A program made the position numbers and the translations under genes. 64,000 nt of DNA from assembly GCA_032164295.1 (NCBI GenBank), contig JAJHTX010000009.1, positions 620,001 to 684,000 on the forward strand. Direction: 5' to 3'. Below, one piece after another: positions 23,892 to 36,538 of the stretch. The notes under the pieces were generated by a model. It searched no databases. It had not been told where the DNA came from and was given only the letters and a program-made list of their open reading frames with translations. The DNA comes from Inonotus obliquus (taxonomy: Eukaryota; Basidiomycota; Agaricomycetes; Hymenochaetales; Hymenochaetaceae). How positions within the stretch are numbered: the stretch's first letter is position 1; every line of letters begins with the position of its first letter.

Positions 23892-24208
23892 TGCCGACTA
23901 CTTCGAAGACGGTTATTAGAAGCGAAGTTTCTGGTATAGCGAATACTTGTCGAGGTTTAGATCGAATAAGCTGGAGAGACAAAACAAGAAAGCGCGTGTC
24001 AGGCACACGTCGCGCCTAAACTGTGTTTCAGCCCACTACCTTATTAGGAAATAACGTACTGATCCACGGAAGCATATTTACCGATCACGATTCATATCGA
24101 ACCCAACCCAACCAACATACTTATTGCACGTATAACCAAGACCCGAGAACACACACTACACTAGGGCCACACATGGTGCAGATATGATCACCTGTGAGTT
24201 GAGCTTCT
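23892..24208. other. Intergenic region upstream of the TPR gene
   Basis: This short gap separates the TPR gene start from the 3' end of the MFS gene. Both are on the minus strand, so it should hold the TPR promoter. No clear motif was found. Confidence 0.4.
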
Positions 24209-26535
24209 TTATTCACCAGTAGTTCCGGCGATGACGCTTCCATGGACACCCCAGGAAACTCCCATTCCGAACATAATCCATCCAACGAAAATAATTCCGA
24301 CAGCAGCAGCCAGGAAGAGCCACCTCGAGCCTTCATGACCCGAAATGGGAGATTTCAACCGCTTCTCTTCCTGTTTCATGTCGAGACCATCAATCTTGCT
24401 CATGCCTTTCTTGCGGAGGAGCCGGTCAATCTCAGCATCAAGTAATCTCGGTTGCACCTGGGACAGACTCGCCGCGGGCAATAACGGCGTCATTGAGATG
24501 ATGAGGAGGGTTCCGGACACCGCGACAGACAGGAACGCATAGATGAGCCAGAGAGTCACTGCGCCATCAAGAGAATCGCTTGGAGTATCGTCCTGCAGCT
24601 TTCCTGCTGCCGTTGTGATAATAACTATGGAGGCCTGTACGACAGACTCTTTTGAAAATGTGAATATGTAGAACGGTTGACTTTAGGATACACAACATAC
24701 TCTTAATAGCAAATGCGGTGGCGAACCATTGTGGATCGGAAATGACACTCCTGACAATCTCGACCTGGGGAGCTGGCGTAACACACTGGAAACGCTCGTC
24801 AGAATTGTTCTCCGATTCAGTAAAGTAACGACATACCTGAGACATTGCATAGAAAATATACGCGGCCACTAAGTGGCTAGGTCAGTTTTCGTCATGGAAC
24901 GCATTATTCGAGCTTACCGAAAGTAGGAACAGTATGCGAGAACTTTAGGAGCAGCATGGAAATCAAGAATGTCAGCCCAGAAGCAAAGACTATAACGTGT
25001 CATTAGAATAGGTGCAAAATGATATAGAATAACCGCGCTGCGTACGGAATGTCACTCGTTGGCCATAGACGTCAATGAAAATGCCCAAGAAAGGAGTCAA
25101 GCATGCAGGGAGCAAGAGATAGAAGCTGGACACCCATCCACCAATAACGGCGCCTTTATTCAGCCTTTGCTGAGCGAATTGTCTGTTCGGAGCAATTTAA
25201 CTTCGCCTAAATCTCCCTGATTCCAAAAGATCACTCACGTGGAAATTGACACGAAAGATTGAACTCCAGCATTCTCGAAGATTGCAAAGAGAACAACGAT
25301 CCTATGTAAACGCATCATTAGTATGCTTACAGGATGATACGCGTGGGCGGGACTTAACCAGAAGGTGAGAGGAAGGTGCCTAATTGCCTTGATGCTGAAC
25401 ACGCCCCTTCGAGTATGACTCTTAAGACTCTGACCGTCTGTTTGGTCCGTGACCTCAAACTTCTTGCAGAGCCACTTGTCCAGGAATATGACGGCAATGG
25501 CGCACATGACGGAGAATAGTGCAATGATGGCTGATATCCAGAGTGCCCAGGCGTACGTGCCGAGGTTCGTTGCAATGATGTTTGCGGTCGACTGTCCAGT
25601 AAACTGGGCCAGATTTGCCACTCCCCTAGAACAAATCAAGATATGAGTCCATGAAGATGGAATGGTGTATTGACTCCACTCACCAAATGGCACCTATTGA
25701 ATCATGTTAGCGACTGACATGTAGCTCACACTGATTTCGCTTACCGATAGAGAATGCAAAACCACCTCCACGCGCGAAGTAAGTCGAAAAGATTCTGTGC
25801 TGGGCGTTGTCCAGGGAGCCATCTCCGATAGCAGCGAAGATCTTTCCAACAATGAGAAGAGGATAACTGTTTAAGTTGTTCGTAGCTGCTCCCGCCATAA
25901 CCACTGATCCGGTGAGATGGAAACTAGCTAGAATGACGGAAAGCAGAGGGCCTCCCCACTTGTCGATACTGAAGCCAATGCCAACGCACAGGAAGGTATT
26001 CACCTATTATATGACAAACTTTGATGTTAGTGTAAGCCCTTCCCCAACGAAGACTTAAATGCTGACTAGATTTGTGACGGCAACCAAAGTCGCGAACTGA
26101 GAGTTGTTGATATGGGTCTCCTTAATGATAGTAGTCTTCAAAGCCCTAGATATGGGTTGTTAGTCTAGGGAATGGGATTGTATCGGAGATCGCGCGTACA
26201 CAATCAGACCCTATTTTAAAGGTGAAATTTCTTAAGCAGTTATCGAAGAAAGAAGTAGAGAGCAGGACAAACGTTACTCCAGTGATTCCCAACTGGGAGG
26301 GTAAGCAAGTCAGATTTCGAAGAGGAATTGTTAGAAGGCAAAAAAACGCACAACTGCATAGGCATGTCAACACGAGGATCAGAATTCGCCAGCCTATGGG
26401 CAAATTGGGCTTCCGGTTGCTGGAGCTGCCGACGGACTTGTCATCGAAGCTCGAGACCCTCTCCGATGACCCTTTCTCGTCTAACACGAGTCTATTAGGT
26501 CGGGATTCTGCTCCTGACTGATTGGTCGCGGACAT
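24209..26535 (-). CDS. Major facilitator superfamily transporter (MFSD1-like)
   Basis: Multi-exon minus-strand gene from the Met at 26535 to the stop at 24209. A Ser-rich cytosolic leader is followed by TM1 (GWRILILVLTCLCS, then FGNHWSN by splicing), ALKTTIIKETHINNSQFATL, NTFLCVGIGFSIDKWGGPLL (TM2 and the MFS D-K-x-G-G loop) and IVGKIFAAIGDGSLDNAQHRIFSTYFARGGGFAFSIG. It continues with GVANLAQFTGQSTANII, a Lys-rich central loop, IVVLFAIFENAGVQSF, VSSFYLLLPACLTPFLGIFIDVYGQRVTF and a last TM near the C-terminus (FLAAAVGIIFVGWIMFG). The order of motifs resembles MFSD1 and its fungal relatives, which are lysosomal/vacuolar transporters. The substrate is inferred only from family, and several exon borders are uncertain. 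Confidence 0.7.
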
Positions 26536-27718
26536 GGCCTAAGGAGGGGAGAGGGAGCAAGTCAACGCACTCTATTCCCATTCCATGAGCATCGCATCCG
26601 ATTTATACGCGGGTTGTAGTTATTAATAACGCACAGAGTCTTGGCGCAGATGTGAAAAACATGACCATCGGCAGAAGAAAAGGCACGGTGATTATTTCCC
26701 TGCGAGATTATGGGTACAAATTGAGGCAAGTGGAAGGAGGTCCGTGTCAATCAACGGTACGGAAATGTAATCTGATAACCACAAGCCACGCTTCATCTTA
26801 TCAGATGTACCAGGTGTTGAGAAGAATGAAGCACGCTTGAAGCTAAAAAGAGAAGTGCTATCGAATTCCTCTCACGAATGCGGGAATTCCAGACCAAATG
26901 AAGCACGGAATATGAGCTGATCCACGGCTTTGTCGTCAGGGATCCATTCAAAACTCCATAGGCAGGCGAAGCCCACCCGCGCCGCGGCTCGGGGACAAAA
27001 CAAAGGCCCCTCGACGTCCTAAGTTACGCATGGTTATCTGATATCCACCTATCAGTACGCAGATAAACTGTCTCCGATCTGAAGGTGATGCTATTTTCTT
27101 TCCGTGAGTGCGTTCGATTTCCTTGAAAGTAGATAGACGGTTCTTAACGAGTGAACCTAGGAAGTACATGCCTCCTCGCGGACTGTCATTCTGCGCAGCA
27201 TTGTTCGTCGTGCCACGATGCATGAAAGACCCGTAAGCAAAAGCATCTAAAACTGTGAGTCAGCGCGCCATCTGCCAAACCTGACGATTCCAAGACGGTT
27301 TCAGAGTCGCATGCAGAGTAACCTACACTCTACCTCCGCATCGGCCGTTCATCAGTCTCCTGGTATATCTAAGGGACCCACTCCCTCAATCGGATCCTAA
27401 CATGTCCACGAGGACGGTCCTACCGGATTTGCGTTCCGGGGGTTTCATTCGCGGAAACAGATGGGCTTATAAACCATTTGGTGTGAGCTACTTAAATGCG
27501 CCGGCTCACGGTGCTAACTGGGTTGTGGTGCATGGCATGGAGGACGATGAATTGGAGAGAGTGATTTCGTTCTTGTCGTTCACGTGTTCGTAGCACGTGC
27601 TTATGATGTGAGCTCCTCCGTGCGTGGACGAATCGGAAGGTACTGCGATAGACTGGTCCTTGCTGGAGCATTCTCTATCTCCTCCTTCATCCTTGATCAT
27701 CCTCAGCTCACTTAAATC
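26536..27718. other. Intergenic region between divergent MFS and MDH genes
   Basis: Short frames at 26948-27223 (minus) and 27402-27593 (plus) have no recognisable domain and are not called. The region should include both promoters. A pyrimidine-rich stretch (27680-27715) precedes the MDH start, as is common in basidiomycete leaders. Confidence 0.4.
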
Positions 27719-29215
27719 ATGACGAAAGCTGTCGTACTCGGTGCTGCTGGTGAGTACAAAAGACTACTAAATGAGTTCATGGCTAAGACAGGTGACATCC
27801 ATAGGTGGCATTGGCCAGCCTTTGTCGCTATTGCTCAAGACAAGTCCACTGATCTCTGAGGTGATCGAGCTTGGTTCCTCTTTCATTCTGCCTCAAGTGA
27901 CAAAGACGACGTGAACATAGCTTAGCCTTTATGATATCGTAAACACTCCGGGTGTGGCGGCCGATCTGTCTCACATCGATACGCCTGCCAAGGTTGAAGG
28001 GTACCTCCCTCCTGATGATGGACTCGGAAAGACTCTTAAAGGAGCGGACGTCGTTGTCATCCCAGCCGGTGTCCCAAGAAAGCCTGGAGTAAGCAGTCTT
28101 TGATTCTCATGCCAAATTTACGACATAGCTCACTCTTTGGGATTGCTTTAGATGACAAGGTGAGTTGTAGTGGAGTATATGCGCTTTCTCTAGATTGAAG
28201 TTGATTGCTCGTGGCACAGGGACGATCTCTTCAAGGTAATTCGGATAATCAGTGAATGAAGTTTTGCTGAACGAGTTTAGATCAATGCTGGCATTGTCCG
28301 TGACCTTGCCACGGGCATCGCCAAGGTCGCTCCTAAGGCGTTCGTTCTAGTCATCTCAAATCCTGTCAATTCCACCGTTCCGATAGTTGCCGAGGTCTTC
28401 AAGCAACATAATGTATTCGACCCAAAGAGGTAAGCACCTTCAGCACCTTCGAAGTGTCCTTGTGACCAATCAATGTCCAGGATTTTCGGTGTGACGACGT
28501 TAGATGTAGTGCGTGCCTCAACATTCGTCGCGGAGAAGATCGGAGACTTGTCTGTAGCACCGGCTGTGACTGTCCCGGTCGTCGGTGGGCACAGTGGTGC
28601 CACTGTATGTTTTAATCACTCCTGTATATATCAGGCAAATCAGCTTACAGTCAAAAAGATTGTTCCGTTGCTTTCACAGTCGTCCCACCCGTTGCCGGCA
28701 AACTTGACCGAAGAGGATGTCAAAGCACTGGTGAACCGCGTACAATACGGAGGTGACGAGGTCGTCAAGGCGAAAGATGGAGCCGGCTCCGCGACGCTTT
28801 CCATGGCGTATGCCGGAGCGGAGTTCGCCGCGAAACTATTACGCGCAATCAAAGGCGAGAAGGGCATTGTTGCTCCCAGCTTCGTGCACCTTTCCGCAGA
28901 GGAGGGTGGAAAGACTGTCCAGGAGGAAATCGGCACCCCTCTCGACTTCTTCTCAGCTCGCGTTGAGTTAGGAGTACGTATTTACTCATAATAATCGAAA
29001 GGTCTCCGCTAATGTGTCGTCTACGAACAGCCGAGTGGTGTTGAGAAAATTCTTCCGATCGGCACAATCTCCAGTTACGAGAAGACGTTGTTGGAAGAAG
29101 CCGTTCGAGACCTCAAGGACAACATCGAGAAGGTATAGTACCCTTATTATGCTTCCGTAGATCAACCATTAATATCTCCTAGGGCGTATCGTTCGTGCAA
29201 GCTCCCAAACTCTAG
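27719..29215 (+). CDS. NAD-dependent malate dehydrogenase, cytosolic type
   Basis: Ten exons: 27719-27749, 27805-27860, 27921-28088, 28152-28159, 28220-28235, 28281-28429, 28481-28604, 28659-28973, 29031-29132, 29183-29215, giving 333 aa. The enzyme interconverts malate and oxaloacetate with NAD(H). The sequence shows the Rossmann start [22 protein letters not shown], the mobile-loop substrate arginines in [35 protein letters not shown], the [15 protein letters not shown] signature and the catalytic His in [13 protein letters not shown]. There is no N-terminal targeting extension, so a cytosolic location is inferred (a peroxisomal SKL tail is absent). Two microexons of 8 and 16 nt encode the arginine loop. 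Length and motifs are complete. Confidence 0.93.
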
Positions 29216-29497
29216 TTATGAACAAGCCGTTTCAAGTCCTAATCTTGGATAGTTAGAACACGTAAAGTAAAGCACAACGTTGTATAACTGAATTGCGTCA
29301 ATATGACTGCAGACCGTATAAATCAGATTTGCCATACAGACTGCACCCGTCGAATGGTCGCTCGCCGTCCCGTACTTTGCGATTTCATCGGAGGGGCCAT
29401 CCAGTTCATCGCAAATTTTCGAACCATCGAAATGTGCAATTGTTCAAAAACTCACCCGAGGGCAGCCTGTCACGCGTTATATGTATAATAGCACATT

Positions 29498-29888
29498 CAC
29501 GGCAGGCAATTCAGGATGGAGGTAAGGTCGGAATTTTAAATGTTTTTTCGCCGTCATTTTAAATGCCGGGAAGCATATGAGCACGTGATTGATATTTATA
29601 GTGTCGGTTGGTTTGATATGCTTCCGGATATTTACATAAAATGACAGTGCATTAGCCATTTTAAATTTCTTTCAGGCAGATATGCTAGTACTAAATTAGT
29701 GAGAGGATATCTACCCGACTGATATTTAAAATATCAATCTGATCGATACCCTTATCGATATTTAAAATATCGACACGTGGTTTATATTTATAATATCCTA
29801 TGGGTCGATATGCTTACCGGCATTTAAATGACAGCAAAAAAAACATTTAAAAATCCAACCTTACCTCCATCCTGATTTGCCCGCCGTG
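29498..29888. mobile_element. MITE with ~80-bp terminal inverted repeats and ATT target duplication
   Basis: Both ends can be aligned by eye as inverted repeats of about 80 bp: CACGGCAGGCAATTCAGGA at the left against CACGGCGGGCAAATCAGGA read from the right. The match continues through a GGATGGAGGTAAGG run, ATTTTAAATG and a TCATTTAAATGCCGG motif. The element is flanked by the 3-bp direct repeat ATT (29495-29497 and 29889-29891). The interior is AT-rich with near-palindromes, including GATATTTAAAATATC twice (29721-29735 and 29757-29771), and has no coding capacity. The CAC...GTG ends and 3-bp duplication resemble CACTA or PIF/Harbinger-type non-autonomous elements; the superfamily is not settled. 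It lies 0.28 kb downstream of the MDH stop. Confidence 0.85.
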
Positions 29889-30047
29889 ATTTATTGAAAT
29901 TACATGTGTTCTTGTCCGGAATCAAGAGGGGAGTGCCACTTACTTCCATCTTTACCGCCTCTCCTTCGCTCGCTCTTTTCTACAACAGCGCGTTAATATT
30001 CTCGCTCATAGACTAGCTATAGTGCTCCTCAAGGACCTATCTTGGCC

Positions 30048-31219
30048 ATGATTGCAACGGGAGAGCTCTTCAACGAAGCACTCGTGGTTATCGAGTCATT
30101 CAAAGGCGGCACTGGCGCGCCTTCTGATGTTACACAAATCTCATATTAATTTGAGCCAGAGGCTACAATTTCTTTCTGATTGCTATTTGAATTTTAAGAA
30201 CTCCGCAGAGGGTATGGAGTCGGAGACATTTGTACGTGCTTTGCACTCTCTGTAACGATTGAGGTCTTTGGCTGAACGGGTTCTTGATACTTTTTTGATA
30301 GCTCGTTGAAGCAACTAAAGTGAGTTCTTTGATACTAGCGTAAATAACGTTCTGAAATACTTATCAATACCTAAGTGTTGTCTCACCTGTTACCTCACTC
30401 GTTTCGATTCCTGTGTTCTCGGAGAAGGTCTCGTAACTTGGCCATTGTCCGAGGAACTTGACGACACTGTGGTCCCCCCAGCTATTCAAGCACCAGAAAG
30501 ACTCCTGACCACTGCGTCGGAACATGCCAAGCTCTTCAACTATAACACTCTAATAGCGTCATCGGTGGATCACAGCATTATTCGTGCAACCCTATATTGA
30601 TTGAGAATAGAGCAAATCCATCGAGTTGCAGTGTCAACTATCGGCCTCGTTCCTACCATGGACCCGTCATCCTTCCAGCGTGCTACTTTGGAGAACTCTC
30701 TGTATTATCAGCTTCTCATGTCGAACCAGTCCGTGATTGATGAAGCAAAAGCCAATACTTATTTGGGCCTTCACGAAGAATCGCACCGCAGTACTATGTA
30801 CTGCTTCGCCAACGCAGCCTCCCGTTATCCGGCGGAAGGATATAGACGATATCATCTCAACTGGTCTAGGTCTTTCTACTGGGCGACAGGAACGAACTTG
30901 CGAATACGTCTCTAAGTCTTCCTGCTCTGCTAACACAGCCCTCGAGATTCAGGAACAATCTCCTGTACTTGTGAACGATAGCTCTGGACAGCCTTCGTTG
31001 TTAGTAGTTGAGGATGAAAACAAACCTCCTGCCAGGAAGAACCGTAAGAGGTCTAGGGAACGGAGGGAATCCGGAACTCCAAGACAGAGGATTCAATCAA
31101 ACCCTAACAAGGAGAATATTCGCCAAGAAATCTGTAGGTCTCATCCCATCACTACGAGGGCTTCTATCTACCCAACTTGCTGTGCCCTATACAGCTGCGC
31201 GCTTGTACTTGTATCGTAG
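30048..31219 (+). pseudogene. Probable decayed gene of unknown family
   Basis: Coding-like pieces on the plus strand do not join cleanly. They are MIATGELFNEALVVIESF at 30048, LARLLMLHKSHINLSQRLQFL one frame away at 30107, and CVLGEGLVTWPLSEELDDTV with SEHAKLFNYNTLI at 30410-30597 ending in TGA. The same frame resumes after that TGA as IEQIHRVAVSTIG (30601), and a further frame from about 30830 carries a basic, Lys/Arg-rich tail (PPARKNRKRSRERRES). The basic tail and helical N-terminus would suit a DNA-binding protein, but no domain is recognised. Unrecognised introns could rescue part of it, so decay is an inference. Confidence 0.35.
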
Positions 31220-31688
31220 TATTGTATTAATCTCACCATCCGGTGATATGTGGAGGACTAGTATCGTTAAGCACGTACGTGCAAAGAAATTTAGTATACC
31301 AGCAAGGTTTCTGTATCTTTCTCTCCTCATTCCTGTTCTTCTGTATCCATGTCTGGTTATTTGCCATATCGTCGCTTCGCCGTTGAGTCAGGTGTGATTT
31401 TGAGAGTCAATATTAATGCATTGCTAAATGAGTCCCGTGCCTGTGCTGTTATTATATAAAATTTTCCGAATCTAAGGGTTCATGTCATGTAGATCAAGAT
31501 TTGATAAGCGCCGCGCCAAGCAAATTCTGCACGCCTTCGAATTAGTGCACAGCTAGAGGTGGACAGTAGCGCCCATAGCCGTTCGCACCATGAACCTGCC
31601 ATCAACAAACTTCCTTCCTACTCTCATCTTACCTCTCTGCATGTCCTCGACCCAATTGTATCTCCTGCCTGTCTGACGTGGATGAACG
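31220..31688. other. Intergenic region upstream of the WD40 gene
   Basis: No gene is supported here. It should contain the promoter of the membrane/WD40 gene. Confidence 0.4.
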
Positions 31689-34600
31689 ATGGAACCTGAT
31701 ACTCACAATGCTTCCGGTGCGTCTTCGATTATTCTAGGTATCGGCTTTCCCGGAGGTAATCAGTTGCTGGTTATACAGTTCAGGACAGAGGCTTCGTGAG
31801 CGAGCCGTGGTCGGACGAAGGTGGATTGCTCTCACCGACATCGAGGACGACCATGGATAGCGAACGACGCAGTTTAACGAGCCCGACCCACCGGCTCGTT
31901 CAAAGGCGCTTTACGGAACCAGAGGATGACCGCAAGTCGCAGGCCAGCTTGAAGAGTGTTGCCAGCAGAAGCGACGTGGGCTCTAGTACGTTGATATTTA
32001 TCCGTTTTCCTGCAACTCATGTTGATACTCTGACAGCTGTCCCAAGCGAGAGAGACGCACCACTCAAAGCGCAACCACCGGTTGATGTTAGTGAATTTAA
32101 AGAATTCATTCGGTAGGACTTATTCTTAGATAAACATACTTTCCGTGATTACTGACGGCGGATCAGAGCTTGCCAAGATGTCGAGAAAAATGTGTGTACT
32201 CTTCCTTTCTCATGTCGTAAGAAGAATAGGCGCCGATTTCGTTGTTTACATAGCTTGAGAGTTTCACGCATCAAGTGCAGCAACTTGGCTCCGCGTTTGG
32301 TTTAGTGAAATCATCTCGAGAGCTTCACAACTACCTAACACAGGTCCGATCGTACTTCGAGGACCATGCTCAGACTCTAGGTCTCCTGCTCAACAAGATC
32401 AAAGCGGCAAAGAGCCAGAAACAGGCGAAGAAACGCAAGAGACGAGGCACTAATGCCCGGTCCAATGGTGCATCAAGCATATCTGAGAACTCCACGGACA
32501 ACTTTATCGGTGCCCTTAATAAACTTGCTTGGTCGGTGAATAGGTTCACAAGCGGTATGTAACTGTTGTTGGGAGTGAGCGGTGTCATTAAGGAGCTCAC
32601 CGTCTTTCAAAGGTATCCTGGACTTTGACGATTACAATGATGATGAAGGAAACAAGGCTCTACAGAGCTTTGAGATTGAGCTCCGAGTAATACCATCTAT
32701 ATTTTTCGCTTTGTTTTGACGTGACTGATCCGCCCCTTGCAGGTTCTGACGGGTGGTCTTGAATTTTTCAGTATGAGCATTTCTGCTACCTTTTATGGGG
32801 TTTCTCCCCGATGTTACTGGTTTACTCATTAACAAATACTAGGTGTCGATGGAGAATCTCATGAATTGCGGAGATTCGTAACTGCACGAGCTAGCTCCCT
32901 GAGAGCGCACCTGGCTAATCTATCCGAAGCTTTGAAACGTTTTGAAAAGATTGGTACGTCCACACTGATATCACTATATGTCTCACCATCTCATCGAGCT
33001 GCAGGGATACCGTGCATCGCGTTTTCACAGAAGCGATCATCAAAGATGTTACTTAATGCTGCAACTGTTGCTACATTCTTCGCCGGTGTTGCAGGTAGGC
33101 AGCCCAGTCCGTATGGATCAGACCTTGATAATCAAGAGGATTTGTAGCACAAACCCTTCAGTTCTCTGTAGAGATGGAAGATGGGCTCCGAAAGGACGTT
33201 GTCAACACTCTTTGGATTGTATCTCTAGTGTTGAGTATTGGCGCAGCTATAACCGGGATGCTGGCTATGACTTGGCGGCTTGCGGTATTGTATGTCCTAA
33301 ATTATTGAGATGAAGAAGGCACACTCATTGGTTATAACACTTCATTTCATCACCTTTCAGCTCGAGCCCAAAACGCCATCTTCCCTTGTATATTCGTTTC
33401 TGGTTCAGGTCCGGTTACTTGGTATTGCTGATTGCCTCAGTGCTCGCATTCCTTGCTGGTCTGGTTGTATACGTATCCGACGAGATGGTATGTCACCCAA
33501 CCGCAATGATAGCCGGTAACCTATTAACTGGACTTCTCCTTCAGCCTGTATCATCGCTTTGGATTGTCACTGCCAATACGGTATTTTGTATACTGGGTCT
33601 ACTAGCCGTCTCGGTGCTATTTATGAAGGAGCGCTACTCCTTTGCTCAAGTCCGGAACGAATTACGAAAGGAGCTGAACCCAGTCAACTGGCAACGTATC
33701 TACGAGCAAGCAGACGAGAAGTGGTGGTATTGGCTTCGATACCATTTATTTGACCAACTTCGCGAGAAACGGCGCATGCTCGTCAGACAGTATACCTCAG
33801 ACTCGGGAATGATGGGTCCAAACAAGAGGTCACTCAACCTTAAGGACTTTCTACGCATAACATTACGTCTTCTCGGGATTGGGGGGAAAGTGCGACGGCG
33901 GAGGGGTGAAGATTCTGAGGCAGCGCTCGAAGGCGCTATCGACGAACAGAAGCCCCGAGAGCCTTGGAGGAAGACCTCGAAGAAGGCCGCAACCATTCCG
34001 CACCGCTCCTCCCACGGTCGTGTACAGAGAGATGGTTCAAGGCAGCAACAAAACTCAGGAGATGACGCATTGACACACTGGTACAATGCGCAGCTGAAGC
34101 AGCTCGGCTTAAATTTGTGTGCGCCAGTAAACACTCGTGCTGTGCACTTGCAGTTCTCGCCCGACGGGCATTGGTTAGTGGTATGCTATAAATATGAATG
34201 CTGCGTTTTCAATGTCGAGGTCAGTAGTTCTGTGATTCACTAGTCTGACTCTCCCTGATGATTCGGACTTCAGCGGTCATTCGATTACCACATGACGTTG
34301 CGACATCACGCTCGGAATGCCAAGCAGGTCGAATGGTCACCGAATGGAGAACGCTTGATCACTCGAACGAGTGAATCAATAAAGATATGGTCTGTTGATG
34401 CTGAAGACGTACGTCGCTCGTAGGTTTCTCCTGAGGGTGCTACTCATCGTGAGCGTATAGCGATTCCAATACGAGAGAACTGTCTACTTCGATGGCGTCG
34501 AGGAGATCACTGATATACAGTGGCTGAATGATTATGGTCAGTGATGCTAACGATACCATCTTACTCTACATTAGAAAGTGCTTACTCGAAACAGAGTTCC

Positions 34601-36152
34601 TTGCCATTGCAGACGAATCGCATTTCTTCCGAGTTGTAAGTCTCTCCAGCTCCGTAAAGACTCGTTGTGTAAATTTACTCTTTCTGTAGAACGTTTCTGA
34701 AGACCCACCAACGAAGACTATGTACGATCCGGAGCCAGAAAACTCTCTGCTCGAAATTTACTACTTGTACACGTTGCCTGGCTCGGATCTTGTTATGATA
34801 GTTGGGGCGCGAAACATCGAGAATCTTGAAGAGGAGAACGCCATTGACTGTATTATTGGTAAGTGGCAATAATTGGTGTTGAGACATTGCCTGACTGCCC
34901 CTTGCGCCCGCAGTTTATGAGATGCGGCAGAGTGAAGCTGAAACGAGGAGTTTAGCCTCTCATCAAACGTGGATGACGCGCAGGGATTATAACGAGGGCC
35001 GTGGTATCATAAAGAGGTAATCAGAAACGCTTGCCGACTTGGTTAGTGACTGACAAACAGCTTGTAGGCGGATACCGCTCCTGAACGAGCTGGAAAGTCT
35101 CTCATTTGGGACATATGTTGACGTCGAGGCGAAGCAGCGTCGCATGGTGATTAGTTATTCCGATAAGGTTAGCACTTCGGATATAGTAAAGGCATTCATT
35201 AGTTCGACTAATTGCTTCTTCTGCTAAAATAAAGCCGCCAGAGCTATGGACGGTCACTCTTGAGGATGATCGGATCCATCTTATACTCGAGAGGGAGCTC
35301 GTTAAGCGCATGGAGCCCGGTGAGAAGCAAGACGATGAGGCGGAATGGGGTGAGGCATTCTTGATAGGCCCATCTCAAAGCATTGTTGCGTGCGCAGAAG
35401 ATGGTCAGTACCAGCTCTTTTCACAAAGGTCTGAAGTTGACCGGATTGTGTTTCAAAGGTATGATGTACTTCTGGGATTGTGAGGACTCCTCACAAGAAC
35501 AATTCCATGAGGTCAAGATCATCACAGAGGATGAAGAGGTGGAAGAACTTCCGCTTATATCTTGGGTCGGGCACCGCGCAGATGCTCTCGCGCCAATGAT
35601 GGCTACTGCGGGCAAGGGCCTGTCTTTGAAAATCTGGGCTCCCTTGAGAAATCCTACGATCGATACTAACCAGCAAGCTCACGGACCCATGGACGACGGA
35701 TTGGTCCAGGCGACCCGCTCGGACTCGGATGGAGTAACTCGACTGGTTGCACCTTCAGTACGTTTTATTTTTCTTCTCAACATTCTGGCAGACTCTGATG
35801 ATAGGCTGTTTGTCCCATAAAGGACTCGGGAATCGTTCAGGTTCTACCGAATAATCTGCATCTGCATACGCCTACACCCCCTCCTTTCCCTACAATTAAC
35901 ACACCTCCAGCGGTTACTTACACATCACCGCTTATTCCGAGGGCGTCGCCTGCACCGCCAAGTAGTTTTGACATCCCTTATCTCTCACCGCCAGCCCTTC
36001 TCAGCCCACCAAGTGCGGACGACAATGCAGATTCGCTGGATGACAAGAGCTCTCATTTGGCACCCGGCAGTCATTACTACTCGTCGCCCGAGTCCTCCGT
36101 AAAGGACGAGGATGCTCTTGTTGCGCAAGACACGACTAATGCTGATAGATGA
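31689..36152 (+). CDS. Membrane-anchored WD40-repeat protein
   Basis: A long gene with many introns. The first exon is 31689-31716; the last coding exon ends at 36152 (TGA). N-terminal exons encode a polar, Ser-rich segment, then helical/coiled-coil sequence (LESFTHQVQQLGSAFGLVKSSRELHNYL, KKIKAAKSQKQAKKRKRR-like basic patch, LRRFVTARASSLRAHLANLSEALKRFEK). Three hydrophobic segments follow: about 33205-33275 (NTLWIVSLVLSIGAAITGML), 33415-33470 (YLVLLIASVLAFLAGLVVYV) and 33555-33620 (VFCILGLLAVSVLF). After a basic linker comes a WD40-type beta-propeller (LQFSPDGHWLVVCYKYECCVF, VEWSPNGERLITRTSESIKIW, YFWDCED). A Pro/Ser-rich acidic tail ends the protein. The family is familiar from Agaricomycetes as a WD40-like protein without assigned function. 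A scaffold role at a membrane is an inference. Confidence 0.7.
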
Positions 36153-36538
36153 TTCACTTCTGGCAATGACGACTTTGATGATGATAATTCGACGGATCAT
36201 TGATGCATGAACTATTATTCACTTTCAATTCTTTGATCGGCATTTGGTCGACTCTACTGGTCGGACTTGATGATTATTGTTCGGATTGTAATAGCATATT
36301 CTTCAGGATTGTATTATTTATTGTATCCCTGCCTGTGAGTAATAATTTTGCATTCGAAGGTTGCTGACACATCAGCGTCTAACAGAAGCCTAGACCTTTC
36401 TATCAAAGCTTTACGTAACTCGGAAGCCGGATCGGCCTCAATGAATGCAAATCACGGAAGAACCAGCTTGCGAGCGAGTCAGTCAGAATGATGAATTCCC
36501 TTTACGTCTAATCGGTCCTTCCTTGAATCCCAACTCCC
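36153..36538. other. Intergenic region upstream of the MATE gene
   Basis: Short tandem-orientation gap between the WD40 and MATE genes. No motif can be called with confidence. Confidence 0.4.

Noticed and set aside
30048..31219. Mating-type homeodomain gene
   Set aside because: A helical N-terminus and basic tail are suggestive, but no homeodomain motif and no MIP neighbour are visible.
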